Below, in pieces: positions 1 to 7,192 of a DNA stretch of 14,503 bases. Under the pieces are notes generated by a model. The model saw only the letters and a program-made list of their open reading frames with translations. It did no database searches and was not told the origin of the DNA. Origin of the DNA: JAEUKQ01 sp044227605 (lineage in GTDB: Bacteria > Pseudomonadota > Alphaproteobacteria > JAEUKQ01). Position 1 is the stretch's first letter; each line of letters starts with the position of its first letter. The DNA lies in assembly GCA_044227605.1 (NCBI GenBank), contig JBGAWJ010000026.1:1-14503 (forward strand). The letters are read 5' to 3'. Position numbers and translations under genes: made by a program.

Positions 1-13
1 GCCTTAGTGAAAT

Positions 14-75
14 ATTTACAAAATTGTTATCGCGGTTTATGTTGGATAAAATAGTCTCCTGTGAATTTTGTAAAT
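14..75. repeat. 12-bp perfect inverted repeat flanking the MFS promoter
   Basis: ATTTACAAAATT at 14-25 is the exact reverse complement of AATTTTGTAAAT at 64-75. The arms are 50 bases apart centre to centre, about five helical turns, and bracket the candidate promoter. A nested TTATC/GATAA pair lies at 27-31 and 45-49. This could be a pair of operator sites or an RNA/DNA stem. The repeat is seen directly; the function is inferred. Confidence 0.5.
15..43 (+). promoter_or_regulatory. Candidate sigma70-type promoter of the MFS gene
   Basis: TTTACA at 15-20 (five of six matches to the TTGACA -35 consensus) and TATGTT at 38-43 (four of six to TATAAT) are separated by 17 bases. A transcript from here would start near base 50 and leave a leader of about 47 bases before the ATG at 97. 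The assignment is by eye only, and AT-rich DNA yields such matches by chance. Confidence 0.35.
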
Positions 76-143
76 TTTAATCTAAATCGAGATAAAATGG
101 AAAAAACGCCCTCTCTTTCACCTAAGATACCTCGACGGCAATT

Positions 144-1688
144 GTGGCGGCTTCCTTGGGTGCTGTTTTTGAATGGTATGATTTCTTTTTATATGGCAGT
201 TTAGCCGTTTTTTTAGGGCAATTATTTTTTCCATCCGACGATCCCTTATCCTCGCTTCTGGTCACTTTGGCGGTTTTTGGGGCAGGTTTTGTGGTCCGGC
301 CGCTTGGCGGGGCGGTTTTTGGTTATATCGGCGATAAGATTGGCCGCAAGGTTGCTTTCCTAGCAACCATCATAACAATGGGTTTATCAACTGCGTTGAT
401 TGGGGTTATGCCAACCTATGAAGATATTGGGATCCTTGCCCCAATCATTTTGGTGCTATTAAGATTATTGCAGGGACTAGCATTGGGAGGGGAGTATGGG
501 GGCGCTGCCATCTATGTAGCGGAACATGTCTCACCCTATCGTCGAGGCTTTTATACCAGTTGGATCCAAACGACCGCGACCCTTGGATTTTTAATTTCTT
601 TGGTGGTTATTTTAACCTGCCGACAATTGATAACAGCGGATGATTTTAAGTCTTGGGGTTGGCGGATCCCTTTTTTGTTTTCCCTTATTTTGTTGGGTAT
701 TTCTATTTATATCCGTTTGAAACTAAAAGAATCTCCCATTTTTAAAAAAATGCAGCAGCAAGGACAATTATCAACGCGGCCTTTAAAAGAAAGTTTTTTA
801 AACCCTGCTAATAGATATTATTTGCTTTTGGCATTAGTGGTAACGGCAGGTCAGGGTGCTATTTGTTATGCAGCTCAATTTTATGCCTTAATTTTTCTGC
901 AAAATAGCATTAAATTAGATATGGTCACTAGTTACCTGCTAGTTGGCGGCGCCCAAATTGTTGCAATCCCTTTCTTTCCTTTGTTTGGCTGGCTTTCAGA
1001 CAAATTTGGCAGGAAAATTATTTTACTGGCGGGTTTTTGTATCCCTGCCATCACTCTGATGCCCGCTTTTGAAAAACTTAGCCAATACATCAACCCCGCC
1101 TTAGTGAAGGCAGAACAGTCTTTTCCAATTGTGTTACGTACTAATCCTTCTTGTGCAGCGGAGTGTGAGGAAGCTATAAAGTTTCTGAACGCTCGCGGAA
1201 TTTCTTATGAAAAAAGCACTGTAATATCGGATAACGCCAGAATTCTAACGTTACGTATCGGTGGCTCCCAAGAGATTTATTCTTTTGAGGCGGATCAATG
1301 GAATAATCTTTTAAAGCAGGCAGGCTACCCAACCGTTATCGATTACCAACAAATTAATTATTTAGGGGTAATGGGCATTTTATCATTTTTAATGATTTGT
1401 GTTGCGTTGGTTTACGCGCCTATTGGGGCTTTCTTGGTGGATATTTTTCCGGCACGTATCCGGTATACATCTCTTTCTGTTACCTATCATATCGGCAGCG
1501 GTTGGTTTGGCGGATTTATGCCCTTGGTGGCAACTGCTTTAATCTCCCGGACGGGAAATATCCATGCCGGTCTCTGGTATCCAACCATTGTGGCCGCAAT
1601 TGTTTTTGTGCTATCCCTTTTTCTGCTGTCGAGCCGCACCATTTCCCAACGGATGGTGGATGATAAAAAATTATTGCCACCAAGCTAA
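144..1688 (+). CDS. MHS-family MFS transporter, 5' end frameshifted
   Basis: Inner-membrane secondary transporter of the metabolite:H+ symporter branch of the major facilitator superfamily (ProP/KgtP-like). The substrate cannot be predicted. Seen, numbering from the GTG at 144: the N-terminal family block ending FEWYDF (8-14); loop 2-3 motif GYIGDKIGRK (60-69); LLQGLALGGEYGGA (108-121); RRGFYTSWIQ (133-142); and the second-half counterpart GWLSDKFGRK (282-291). About twelve hydrophobic segments are present. A soluble stretch of about 95 residues (308-404) with C337 and C341 interrupts the C-terminal half; a large loop here is a known feature of one MHS subgroup. The GTG has no ribosome-binding site. 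The likely original start is the ATG at 97, preceded by GAG, which reads MEKTPSLSPKIPRRQ and then loses frame. Restoring one A in CAATT (139-143) joins it to IVAASLGAVFEWYDF. As written, the ATG 97 frame stops at 202-204. The gene may be non-functional, or may carry a sequencing error. Confidence 0.85.
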   Translation: MAASLGAVFEWYDFFLYGSLAVFLGQLFFPSDDPLSSLLVTLAVFGAGFVVRPLGGAVFGYIGDKIGRKVAFLATIITMGLSTALIGVMPTYEDIGILAPIILVLLRLLQGLALGGEYGGAAIYVAEHVSPYRRGFYTSWIQTTATLGFLISLVVILTCRQLITADDFKSWGWRIPFLFSLILLGISIYIRLKLKESPIFKKMQQQGQLSTRPLKESFLNPANRYYLLLALVVTAGQGAICYAAQFYALIFLQNSIKLDMVTSYLLVGGAQIVAIPFFPLFGWLSDKFGRKIILLAGFCIPAITLMPAFEKLSQYINPALVKAEQSFPIVLRTNPSCAAECEEAIKFLNARGISYEKSTVISDNARILTLRIGGSQEIYSFEADQWNNLLKQAGYPTVIDYQQINYLGVMGILSFLMICVALVYAPIGAFLVDIFPARIRYTSLSVTYHIGSGWFGGFMPLVATALISRTGNIHAGLWYPTIVAAIVFVLSLFLLSSRTISQRMVDDKKLLPPS

Positions 1689-1699
1689 GAATATCAGTT

Positions 1700-2363
1700 T
1701 TACCGTTTTACGTGCATGATAATAAAGCCATCATACCCTTTACTACCAACTGTTTGTAAAGCGGTGGCAGTGACCTTTTTTTCGCGACCCAGTATCTGAT
1801 ATAAATCCCGCGTTCCTTGGACACTGGGATCTTGACTGTTGGAGTCAATAATTTGGCCATCACGAATAACATTATCAATAACGATAATGCTGCCCGGATG
1901 TGACAAGCGAAGGGCCCACTGGAAATATTGGGCGTTGTTTGGTTTATCAGCATCAATAAAAATAAAATCGAAAGAAGGATTCTCTTGACCCGCAAGCGTT
2001 GGTAAAATGTCCAATGCTCGACCCACCTTGATATGGATCAGATGGGATAGACCGGCGGATTTAACATTTTCAGCAGCTATTTGGGCATGATGGGGATTCG
2101 CTTCTAAGGTTATTAAAGAACCATTAGTAGGCAAAGCCCTGGCCAACCAGATTGAGCTGTAGGCACCCAGGGTGCCAATTTCTAAAATATTTTTGCCTGA
2201 AAGCTTAAGGCCAATATGTGCAAAAATTTTCCTTGGTTAGGTGCCACATGGATAGAAGGTAATCCGTTCTTCAGGCTATTTTTAGAACGTTGTCCAGAAT
2301 CGGGTCAGGCCCTAGCAAATTATCTGTAATAAAGCGATCAACATCAGCCCAAGAATTTCGCAT
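1700..2363 (-). pseudogene. SAM-dependent O-methyltransferase (family 3), two frameshifts
   Basis: Class I SAM methyltransferase of the O-methyltransferase family 3 (catechol/caffeoyl-CoA OMT-like), normally a soluble enzyme of about 220 residues. The open part, from about 2200 to the TAA at 1700, holds the SAM-binding motif LEIGTLGAYSS, the acidic motif LITLEANPHH, the metal/catalytic block FIFIDADKPNN, then VIDNVIRDG and the terminal QTVGSKGYDGF. The N-terminal part is out of frame. Starting at the ATG at 2363 (MRNSWADVDRFITDN), frame is lost at about 2276-2280, where a run of five A on the coding strand should be six. The second frame carries NGLPSIHVAPNQGKFLHILA. Frame is lost again at about 2207-2213, where CC should be CCC. 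Both are one-base losses, and with both restored the spacing to the SAM motif matches family members. The gene converges on the MFS gene with 11 bases between the stops. It is a pseudogene unless the assembly is wrong. Confidence 0.8.
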
Positions 2364-2441
2364 GGTTAAAAACTTAAAAAAAACGACGAGAACTATTGTT
2401 TATAATAAAAATCAAATTCGCTTTAAATCAAAACCAAAAAA

Positions 2442-2517
2442 TGGTGGGCCCGGCAGGACTCGAACCTGCGACTACACCGTTATGAGCGGCGGGTTCTACC
2501 AACTAAACTACAGGCCC
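2442..2517 (-). tRNA. tRNA with CAT anticodon, probably tRNA-Ile2 (lysidine-modified)
   Basis: The 76-base cloverleaf closes fully. The acceptor is GGGCCTG/CGGGCCC with T-G at pair 6-67. The D stem is GTTT/GAAC with loop AGTTGGTA, the anticodon stem CGCCG/CGGTG with loop CTCATAA, and the T arm GCAGG-TTCGAGT-CCTGC. The discriminator is A and the CCA end is encoded. The anticodon CAT could mean elongator Met, initiator Met or Ile2. The initiator is excluded by the paired G1-C72. The CCGCTCATAACGG anticodon arm and GGGCC acceptor resemble the alphaproteobacterial Ile2 tRNA, whose C34 is converted to lysidine by TilS to read AUA. The 5' end lies only five bases after the rpoD stop, with no terminator between, so it is probably cut out of the rpoD message. 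Confidence 0.9.
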
Positions 2518-2522
2518 ATGGA

Positions 2523-4589
2523 TCAATTATCCAGAAAGCTACGCAATTTTCGGCTTCGGCTGGGATGCTTCAGTTTTCTTAAAGCTTTCGCTTCAATTTG
2601 CCGAATGCGTTCCCGGGTAACAGAAAACTGCTGACCTACTTCTTCCAAAGTGTGGTCTGTATTCATACCAATTCCAAAACGCATGCGCAAGACCCGTTCT
2701 TCACGAGGTGTTAAACTTGCCAACACCCTTGTTGTTGTTTCTCGGAGATTAGCTTGGATGGCTGCATCAAGGGGGACAATGGCATTTTTATCTTCGATGA
2801 AATCGCCTAAATGGCTATCTTCTTCATCTCCAATCGGTGTTTCCAAACTGATAGGTTCCTTGGCAATTTTTAAAACTTTGCGAACCTTTTCCAATGGCAT
2901 CAATAGTTTTTCCGCCAGTTCTTCCGGGGTTGGTTCACGACCCATTTCGTGAAGCATTTGGCGGGATGTGCGTACCAGTTTATTAATGGTTTCGATCATA
3001 TGAACAGGGATACGGATGGTTCTAGCTTGATCTGCAATAGAGCGGGTAATCGCTTGCCGGATCCACCAAGTGGCATAGGTTGAAAATTTATAACCGCGGC
3101 GATACTCGAATTTATCAACGGCTTTCATCAAGCCAATATTACCTTCTTGAATAAGATCCAGGAATTGCAGTCCGCGGTTGGTATATTTTTTTGCAATAGA
3201 AATAACCAAGCGTAAATTGGCTTCGATCATTTCTTTTTTAGCACGGGTTGCTTCTTTTTCGCCCTTCTGGACGGTATTCGCAATACGCCTGAAATCATTG
3301 ATCGGTAATTTACATGTTTTGGCAATCGTTACAATTTCATCCCGGATAACCTGAACTTCAGCCTTATGCTTGCTAATAAGGATCTTCCAGTTCTTGGAAG
3401 TCAATTTAGATAAATAATCAAACCAATTTGGATTTAGTTCTTGGCCATAGTAATGTTTAATAAAATCTTCACGTTTAAGCGCAGCTTTTTGGGCAACGCG
3501 CAGTAATTTACCCTCGGCCATTACCAGGCGTTTATTCAGATCATATAATTGTTGAATCAACTGCTCTAAACACGAATTATTTAAGTGGATAGGTGACATC
3601 AAACCAGCTAATTCTTTTTTGAGTTTCTCATGGCGCTGGTCTGATTGCTTGGAATTGACCTCACCTGTTAAGGCTTGGGAAAGGCGGGCAGCTTGTAATT
3701 GATTTTGCTTCTTGGATAATTTACCGATTTTTTCAAAAGTTTCCAAAATCCCTGGCAACAATTTTTGTTCCATAGCAGCTAAAGAAACATTCTCCGGATT
3801 GTCTTCATCCAGCTCCTCTTCAACTCCCGATAAGGTGGGTTGTTCGGTTTCTTCTTCTGATGAAGCGTCTGGTTCCTCTTTCGCGTTTTTTATAGGCGAT
3901 TTTGTTCTTTTTTGTTCCGATGTTTCTTCAGAAATTGTTTGGCTATCTTTAGGACCGGGCGAGGAGGGGACAACAAAAGTTGTTTCTTGTAGAAACAAGC
4001 CTTTTTCATCTTCGGGCAAGTTGGTATCGTAACTGGCATCCAGATCAATAATATCCCGTAAAAGCAATTCCCCACTCATCAGGCCATCATGCCAGGCGGC
4101 AATGGCTTCAAATGTTAAGGGATTTTCACAAATGCCGTAAATCATCATATCTCGGCCAGCTTCGATCCTTTTTGCAATGGCAATTTCGCCTTCTCGCGAT
4201 AAGAGTTCGACGCCGCCCATCTCTCGCAGATATAATCGTACCGGATCGTCAATGCGGCCGCCAACACCCGCTTCTTCGACAGCTTCCGCAGGTTCTTCTT
4301 CGGCTGTTTCTGCGCTTTCAGGCTTTGCCTCTTCGTCGATAATCTCTTCATCAACGATGTTAATTCCCATTTCGTTAATGATAGACATCGTATCTTCAAT
4401 TTGTTCAGAAGAAACTTTTTCCGCAGGCAACGCTTTATTCAGTTCGTCATAGGTTACATAGCCGCGTTCTTTAGCACGACCGATCATTTTTTTAATTGCG
4501 GGCGGCAAATCACCGGAAACCATATTATCAACTGGTTCCTCTTGCTGGATGTCCTCGGATTCAGATATTTTCGAGGATTTAATCACCAT
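2523..4589 (-). CDS. rpoD: RNA polymerase primary sigma factor RpoD (sigma-70)
   Basis: Directs core RNA polymerase to housekeeping promoters. The 688-residue protein shows every sigma-70 region in order. Region 1.1 is at about 25-82. Region 1.2 is at 112-145 (DDPVRLYLREMGGVELL). The non-conserved region, about 146-445, includes a charged, acidic low-complexity linker at 205-268. Regions 2.1-2.4 run from about 450, with IEANLRLVISIAKKY, the GLQFLDLIQEGNIGLMKAVDKF core-binding helix (written here in outline) and YATWWIRQAITRSIADQ, which reads the -10 element. Region 3 carries RIPVHMIETINKL. The region 4.2 helix-turn-helix starts at 647 (TLEEVGQQFSVTRERIRQIE). The ATG at 4589 is supported by AGAGG six bases upstream. 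The gene is third in the yqeY-dnaG-rpoD order, with a probable promoter of its own in the gap after dnaG. The TGA stop is followed five bases later by a tRNA. Confidence 0.98.
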   Translation of the reverse strand: MVIKSSKISESEDIQQEEPVDNMVSGDLPPAIKKMIGRAKERGYVTYDELNKALPAEKVSSEQIEDTMSIINEMGINIVDEEIIDEEAKPESAETAEEEPAEAVEEAGVGGRIDDPVRLYLREMGGVELLSREGEIAIAKRIEAGRDMMIYGICENPLTFEAIAAWHDGLMSGELLLRDIIDLDASYDTNLPEDEKGLFLQETTFVVPSSPGPKDSQTISEETSEQKRTKSPIKNAKEEPDASSEEETEQPTLSGVEEELDEDNPENVSLAAMEQKLLPGILETFEKIGKLSKKQNQLQAARLSQALTGEVNSKQSDQRHEKLKKELAGLMSPIHLNNSCLEQLIQQLYDLNKRLVMAEGKLLRVAQKAALKREDFIKHYYGQELNPNWFDYLSKLTSKNWKILISKHKAEVQVIRDEIVTIAKTCKLPINDFRRIANTVQKGEKEATRAKKEMIEANLRLVISIAKKYTNRGLQFLDLIQEGNIGLMKAVDKFEYRRGYKFSTYATWWIRQAITRSIADQARTIRIPVHMIETINKLVRTSRQMLHEMGREPTPEELAEKLLMPLEKVRKVLKIAKEPISLETPIGDEEDSHLGDFIEDKNAIVPLDAAIQANLRETTTRVLASLTPREERVLRMRFGIGMNTDHTLEEVGQQFSVTRERIRQIEAKALRKLKHPSRSRKLRSFLDN

Positions 4590-4610
4590 ATTTTGCCTCT
4601 TTCAGTTATA

Positions 4611-4624
4611 AACCTGCACAGGTT
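4611..4624. promoter_or_regulatory. Interrupted palindrome at the presumed rpoD transcript start
   Basis: AACCTG-CA-CAGGTT has perfect 6-bp arms. It sits between the candidate -10 box and the ribosome-binding site of rpoD, overlapping the expected start point. This is where a repressor operator or a short 5' stem would lie. No regulator is recognised; it does not match the alphaproteobacterial LexA pattern GTTC-N7-GTTC. Confidence 0.3.
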
Positions 4625-4629
4625 ATATG

Positions 4630-4635
4630 ATTATA
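4630..4635 (-). promoter_or_regulatory. Candidate -10 box of an rpoD-proximal promoter
   Basis: Read on the - strand this is a perfect TATAAT. The matching -35 position 17 bases upstream reads CCGAAA, which is only a three-of-six match. Transcription would begin near 4623 and leave about 34 bases of leader before the rpoD ATG. An internal promoter before rpoD is known in the E. coli macromolecular-synthesis operon; its presence here is inferred. Confidence 0.4.
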
Positions 4636-4698
4636 AGCTGCGAAATGTTCGTTTCGGTTAAGCAATTCTTCAATAAAACTATAACGAATGATGCTAAT

Positions 4699-4726
4699 AT
4701 CTTGAAATTTATACAAATTTCAAGAT
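4699..4726. repeat. 12-bp perfect inverted repeat between dnaG and rpoD
   Basis: ATCTTGAAATTT (4699-4710) and AAATTTCAAGAT (4715-4726) are exact reverse complements around a 4-base ATAC loop. On the + strand the stem is followed by TTTTT, the look of an intrinsic terminator. On the - strand, the direction of dnaG and rpoD, the T run is missing and an A run precedes the stem. It begins 17 bases after the dnaG stop. It may be an mRNA processing or stabilising hairpin in the dnaG-rpoD transcript, or a protein-binding palindrome. Confidence 0.6.
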
Positions 4727-4742
4727 TTTTATTGCACAAACG

Positions 4743-6524
4743 TTACTTTTTATCAGATTTTAAGTTTAAAGCAAATTTATCCAAACTTTCTTCAAGCTTT
4801 TGCAAGGCTTCATGGAACTGATTATCAAAAAAACTGTCAGATATTTCCTTAGGAAGTGGTAACAGCAGCTGTTTACGTCTTATAATATCATCTAAAATAT
4901 CTTGATATCCTTTCAAACGAAGGAAATCACTTATTTTGTGTTGATCGGAAACATCGCGATTTATTAAATAATCCACTGCATCAGAGAAAAATGTCCTAAT
5001 GCGTATTGCTAAAGAAGATAACAAGAATAAATCTTGAATAGAGCTTAGTTGTTCTGCATAGCTATTCACGAGAGTTGGTCTTTCTAACAGAAGGGCAATC
5101 ACTCGTAGTATTTTATTATAGTCAGCATGTTCAATAGAAAGAGGGTTTTTTCTTGGCGCTTCGCCATCACGTAACTGAGTTTCAGCCGATCCAGCTGATT
5201 GTTTATATTTTCCCTTTTTAAAAAAAGCTTGGGGGGAAAATTTCTGTTGATAATCAGCAATTTTCAGCTGATAGCGACGCCGATAATCTTCCCCAATATC
5301 CTTATAACTAATGGTAGAAATACGATCGAGTAACCTTTTTTTGAAGCCGGACCAGCGTTCCGGCGTATCAATTTTTTCCGCGGCCATTTCCACATCCCAA
5401 ATAAACTGATCTAAAGGTCTGGCTTGATTTAAAACCTGTTGAAAGGCTGCATTGCCATGAGTTTGAATCAGCGTATCGGGATCGTAATTTGAGGGCATTG
5501 TCGCCATTAAAATTGATTTAGATGGCTTCAAGATAGGCAAAACACGCTCGATAATCCTGGAAGCTGCCCTTAATCCGGCTTGGTCACCATCAAAGCAAAT
5601 GATAGGTTCATCTACATATTGCCATAATTTTTCAATTTGTTGTTCGTTAATAGCAGTACCTAAGGGTGCCACTGTTTCTTGAAAACCTGCTTGGTGTAAG
5701 GCAATCACATCCATATAGCCTTCCACAACAATCGCCCGTTTTTTCTCGCGGGCGGCTTTCGCAATAAAAACTTCCCCATATAAAATTTGTCCCTTATGAA
5801 AAACAGGGGTCTCTGGGGAGTTTAAATATTTGGGTGCCGTGGAAGAAGAGGTAGGCATATTTTCAAGATTATCAAGTATCCTGCCGCCAAAGCCCACAAC
5901 TCGTTGTTGCCGATCAACGATTGGATACATAATGCGTCCCCGAAACCGGTCGTAGCTGGCGGTGCTGTTATCCGATTTTAAAATAAGGCCCGCTTCTAAG
6001 AGAAGGGGTTCATCAAAACCTTGCAATAATAAGTGTCGTTGGAGGGCTTGTCGCTGATCATCAGCCCAACCTAAGCGGAAATGATCAACACTTTCTTTTA
6101 GCAACCCTCGTTTTAGCAAATATTCCAAGGCTTTTTTTCCGTTTTTTTCTTGCAATTGCTTGATAAAAAATTGGGTAGCTGCTTCTAAAGCTGCATAAAT
6201 TCTTTTATGAGGAGCGATAAGAGGCGAGTCTCGCCTATCAGGTAAGGGTATACCGTACAAATCAGCAATTTTTTGGGTGGCTTGGTTAAAGTCAATATTA
6301 TCGTGGCGCATGACAAAGTCGATAATGCTGCCGCTTGTGCCACAACCAAAACAATAAAAAAAACCTTTGTTTCCATTGACACTAAAAGATGGACTTTTTT
6401 CTTGATGAAAGGGACATAAGCCAATAAAATTCTGTCCCTGGCGTTTTAATTTAACCCAGCGTTCAATAAAGGGAACAATAGGAACTTGTTTGATTTGTTC
6501 AAGAAAATCGCTAAAATCAGCCAT
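4743..6524 (-). CDS. dnaG: DNA primase DnaG
   Basis: Synthesises the RNA primers for replication on the lagging strand, working with the DnaB helicase. The protein has 593 residues, the usual length. The N-terminal CHC2 zinc finger is complete: C37, H40, C58 and C61 within GLCPFH and FYCFGCG. The catalytic core carries FRGRIMYPI (194-202). The TOPRIM metal-binding residues are E268 in VVEGYMDV and the FDGD pair D312/D314. The C-terminal third, from about 470, is helical and fits the DnaB-interacting domain. No Shine-Dalgarno sequence precedes the ATG at 6524. The yqeY stop is only 12 bases upstream, so translation is probably coupled to yqeY. It is the second gene of the yqeY-dnaG-rpoD cluster. 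Confidence 0.97.
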   Translation of the reverse strand: MADFSDFLEQIKQVPIVPFIERWVKLKRQGQNFIGLCPFHQEKSPSFSVNGNKGFFYCFGCGTSGSIIDFVMRHDNIDFNQATQKIADLYGIPLPDRRDSPLIAPHKRIYAALEAATQFFIKQLQEKNGKKALEYLLKRGLLKESVDHFRLGWADDQRQALQRHLLLQGFDEPLLLEAGLILKSDNSTASYDRFRGRIMYPIVDRQQRVVGFGGRILDNLENMPTSSSTAPKYLNSPETPVFHKGQILYGEVFIAKAAREKKRAIVVEGYMDVIALHQAGFQETVAPLGTAINEQQIEKLWQYVDEPIICFDGDQAGLRAASRIIERVLPILKPSKSILMATMPSNYDPDTLIQTHGNAAFQQVLNQARPLDQFIWDVEMAAEKIDTPERWSGFKKRLLDRISTISYKDIGEDYRRRYQLKIADYQQKFSPQAFFKKGKYKQSAGSAETQLRDGEAPRKNPLSIEHADYNKILRVIALLLERPTLVNSYAEQLSSIQDLFLLSSLAIRIRTFFSDAVDYLINRDVSDQHKISDFLRLKGYQDILDDIIRRKQLLLPLPKEISDSFFDNQFHEALQKLEESLDKFALNLKSDKK

Positions 6525-6536
6525 TCAACAAACAAT

Positions 6537-7055
6537 TTAAAAAAGTTGTTTTAACAAAGCGCCCGCTTTACCCATATCTACCCGACCAAGGTATTGGGTT
6601 TTGAGTGATGACATCACTTTACCGAAATCTTTGGTGCTGGTAACATTAAGACTTTTTACCAACTGCCGTAAAACTTGTTGTAGTTCCTGATCACTTAATT
6701 GCTGTGGTAAATAAGTTGAAATAATATTTATTTCTTCCTGTTCTTGGTCTGCAAGATCCTGTCTATTGCCTTTTTGGTAAAGTGCAATACTGTCGCGTCT
6801 TTGCTTAATCATTTTCTGTAACATCACGGTAATCTCTGAATCGTCGATCCCTTGCATATTGCCTTTGCCGCTGGCATCGATGTCATTCTCTTTAAGGCAT
6901 GCAATAATTAGACGAATTATTAAAGTTTTTTTGGGTTCCTTCTGTTTTATCGAACTTTTTAATTCTTCGGAAAACCGTTCGCGTAAGGGTAGAAGCATCA
7001 GTTTTTCATCCGCTTTTGATGTTGATAGGGTTAAAATAATATCAATTGGAACCAT
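6537..7055 (-). CDS. yqeY: GatB/YqeY domain protein
   Basis: A YqeY-family protein related to the tRNA-binding tail domain of the GatB amidotransferase subunit; its cellular role is not settled. Typical family sequence runs from LRERFSEELKSSIKQKEPKKT through MIKQRRDSIALYQKGNRQDL and EINIISTYLPQQLSD to the C-terminal DFGKVMSSLKTQYLGRVDMGKA block (given in parts). From the ATG at 7055 it has 172 residues, about 19 more at the N-terminus than usual. That start has AAGGAG but only three bases of spacing. The internal ATG at 6998 gives the usual 153 residues and starts MLLPLRERF, preceded by GGAT. Both starts are possible. It lies 12 bases before dnaG and is the first gene of the cluster; rpsU, often next to yqeY and dnaG in other bacteria, is not here. 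Confidence 0.92.
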   Translation of the reverse strand: MVPIDIILTLSTSKADEKLMLLPLRERFSEELKSSIKQKEPKKTLIIRLIIACLKENDIDASGKGNMQGIDDSEITVMLQKMIKQRRDSIALYQKGNRQDLADQEQEEINIISTYLPQQLSDQELQQVLRQLVKSLNVTSTKDFGKVMSSLKTQYLGRVDMGKAGALLKQLF

Positions 7056-7192
7056 TGACTCCTTATTTAGGGGAAGTCATCAAGGAATCGTTTAATATTT
7101 TTTTAAAAGATTGACTCACCGCTTAAAACACCGAGATTTCGCAAAGCTCATCTTTTATTTTGCTGGTTTAAAATGGGGTGATTCCACTGCAA

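Noticed and set aside
1708..1995. - strand ORF of 95 codons overlapping the methyltransferase
   Set aside because: It is an alternative frame inside a region whose other frame encodes clear methyltransferase motifs.
2442..2517. tRNA as an integration (attachment) site
   Set aside because: No integrase gene or repeat of the tRNA 3' end was seen in the window.
2290..2634. + strand ORF of 114 codons
   Set aside because: It runs antisense across the methyltransferase start, the tRNA and the end of rpoD. Its GGPGRTRTCD stretch is the well-known spurious translation of a tRNA on the opposite strand.
3712..4032. + strand serine-rich ORF inside rpoD
   Set aside because: It is the antisense reading of the acidic, Glu/Asp-rich linker of RpoD; compositional shadow only.
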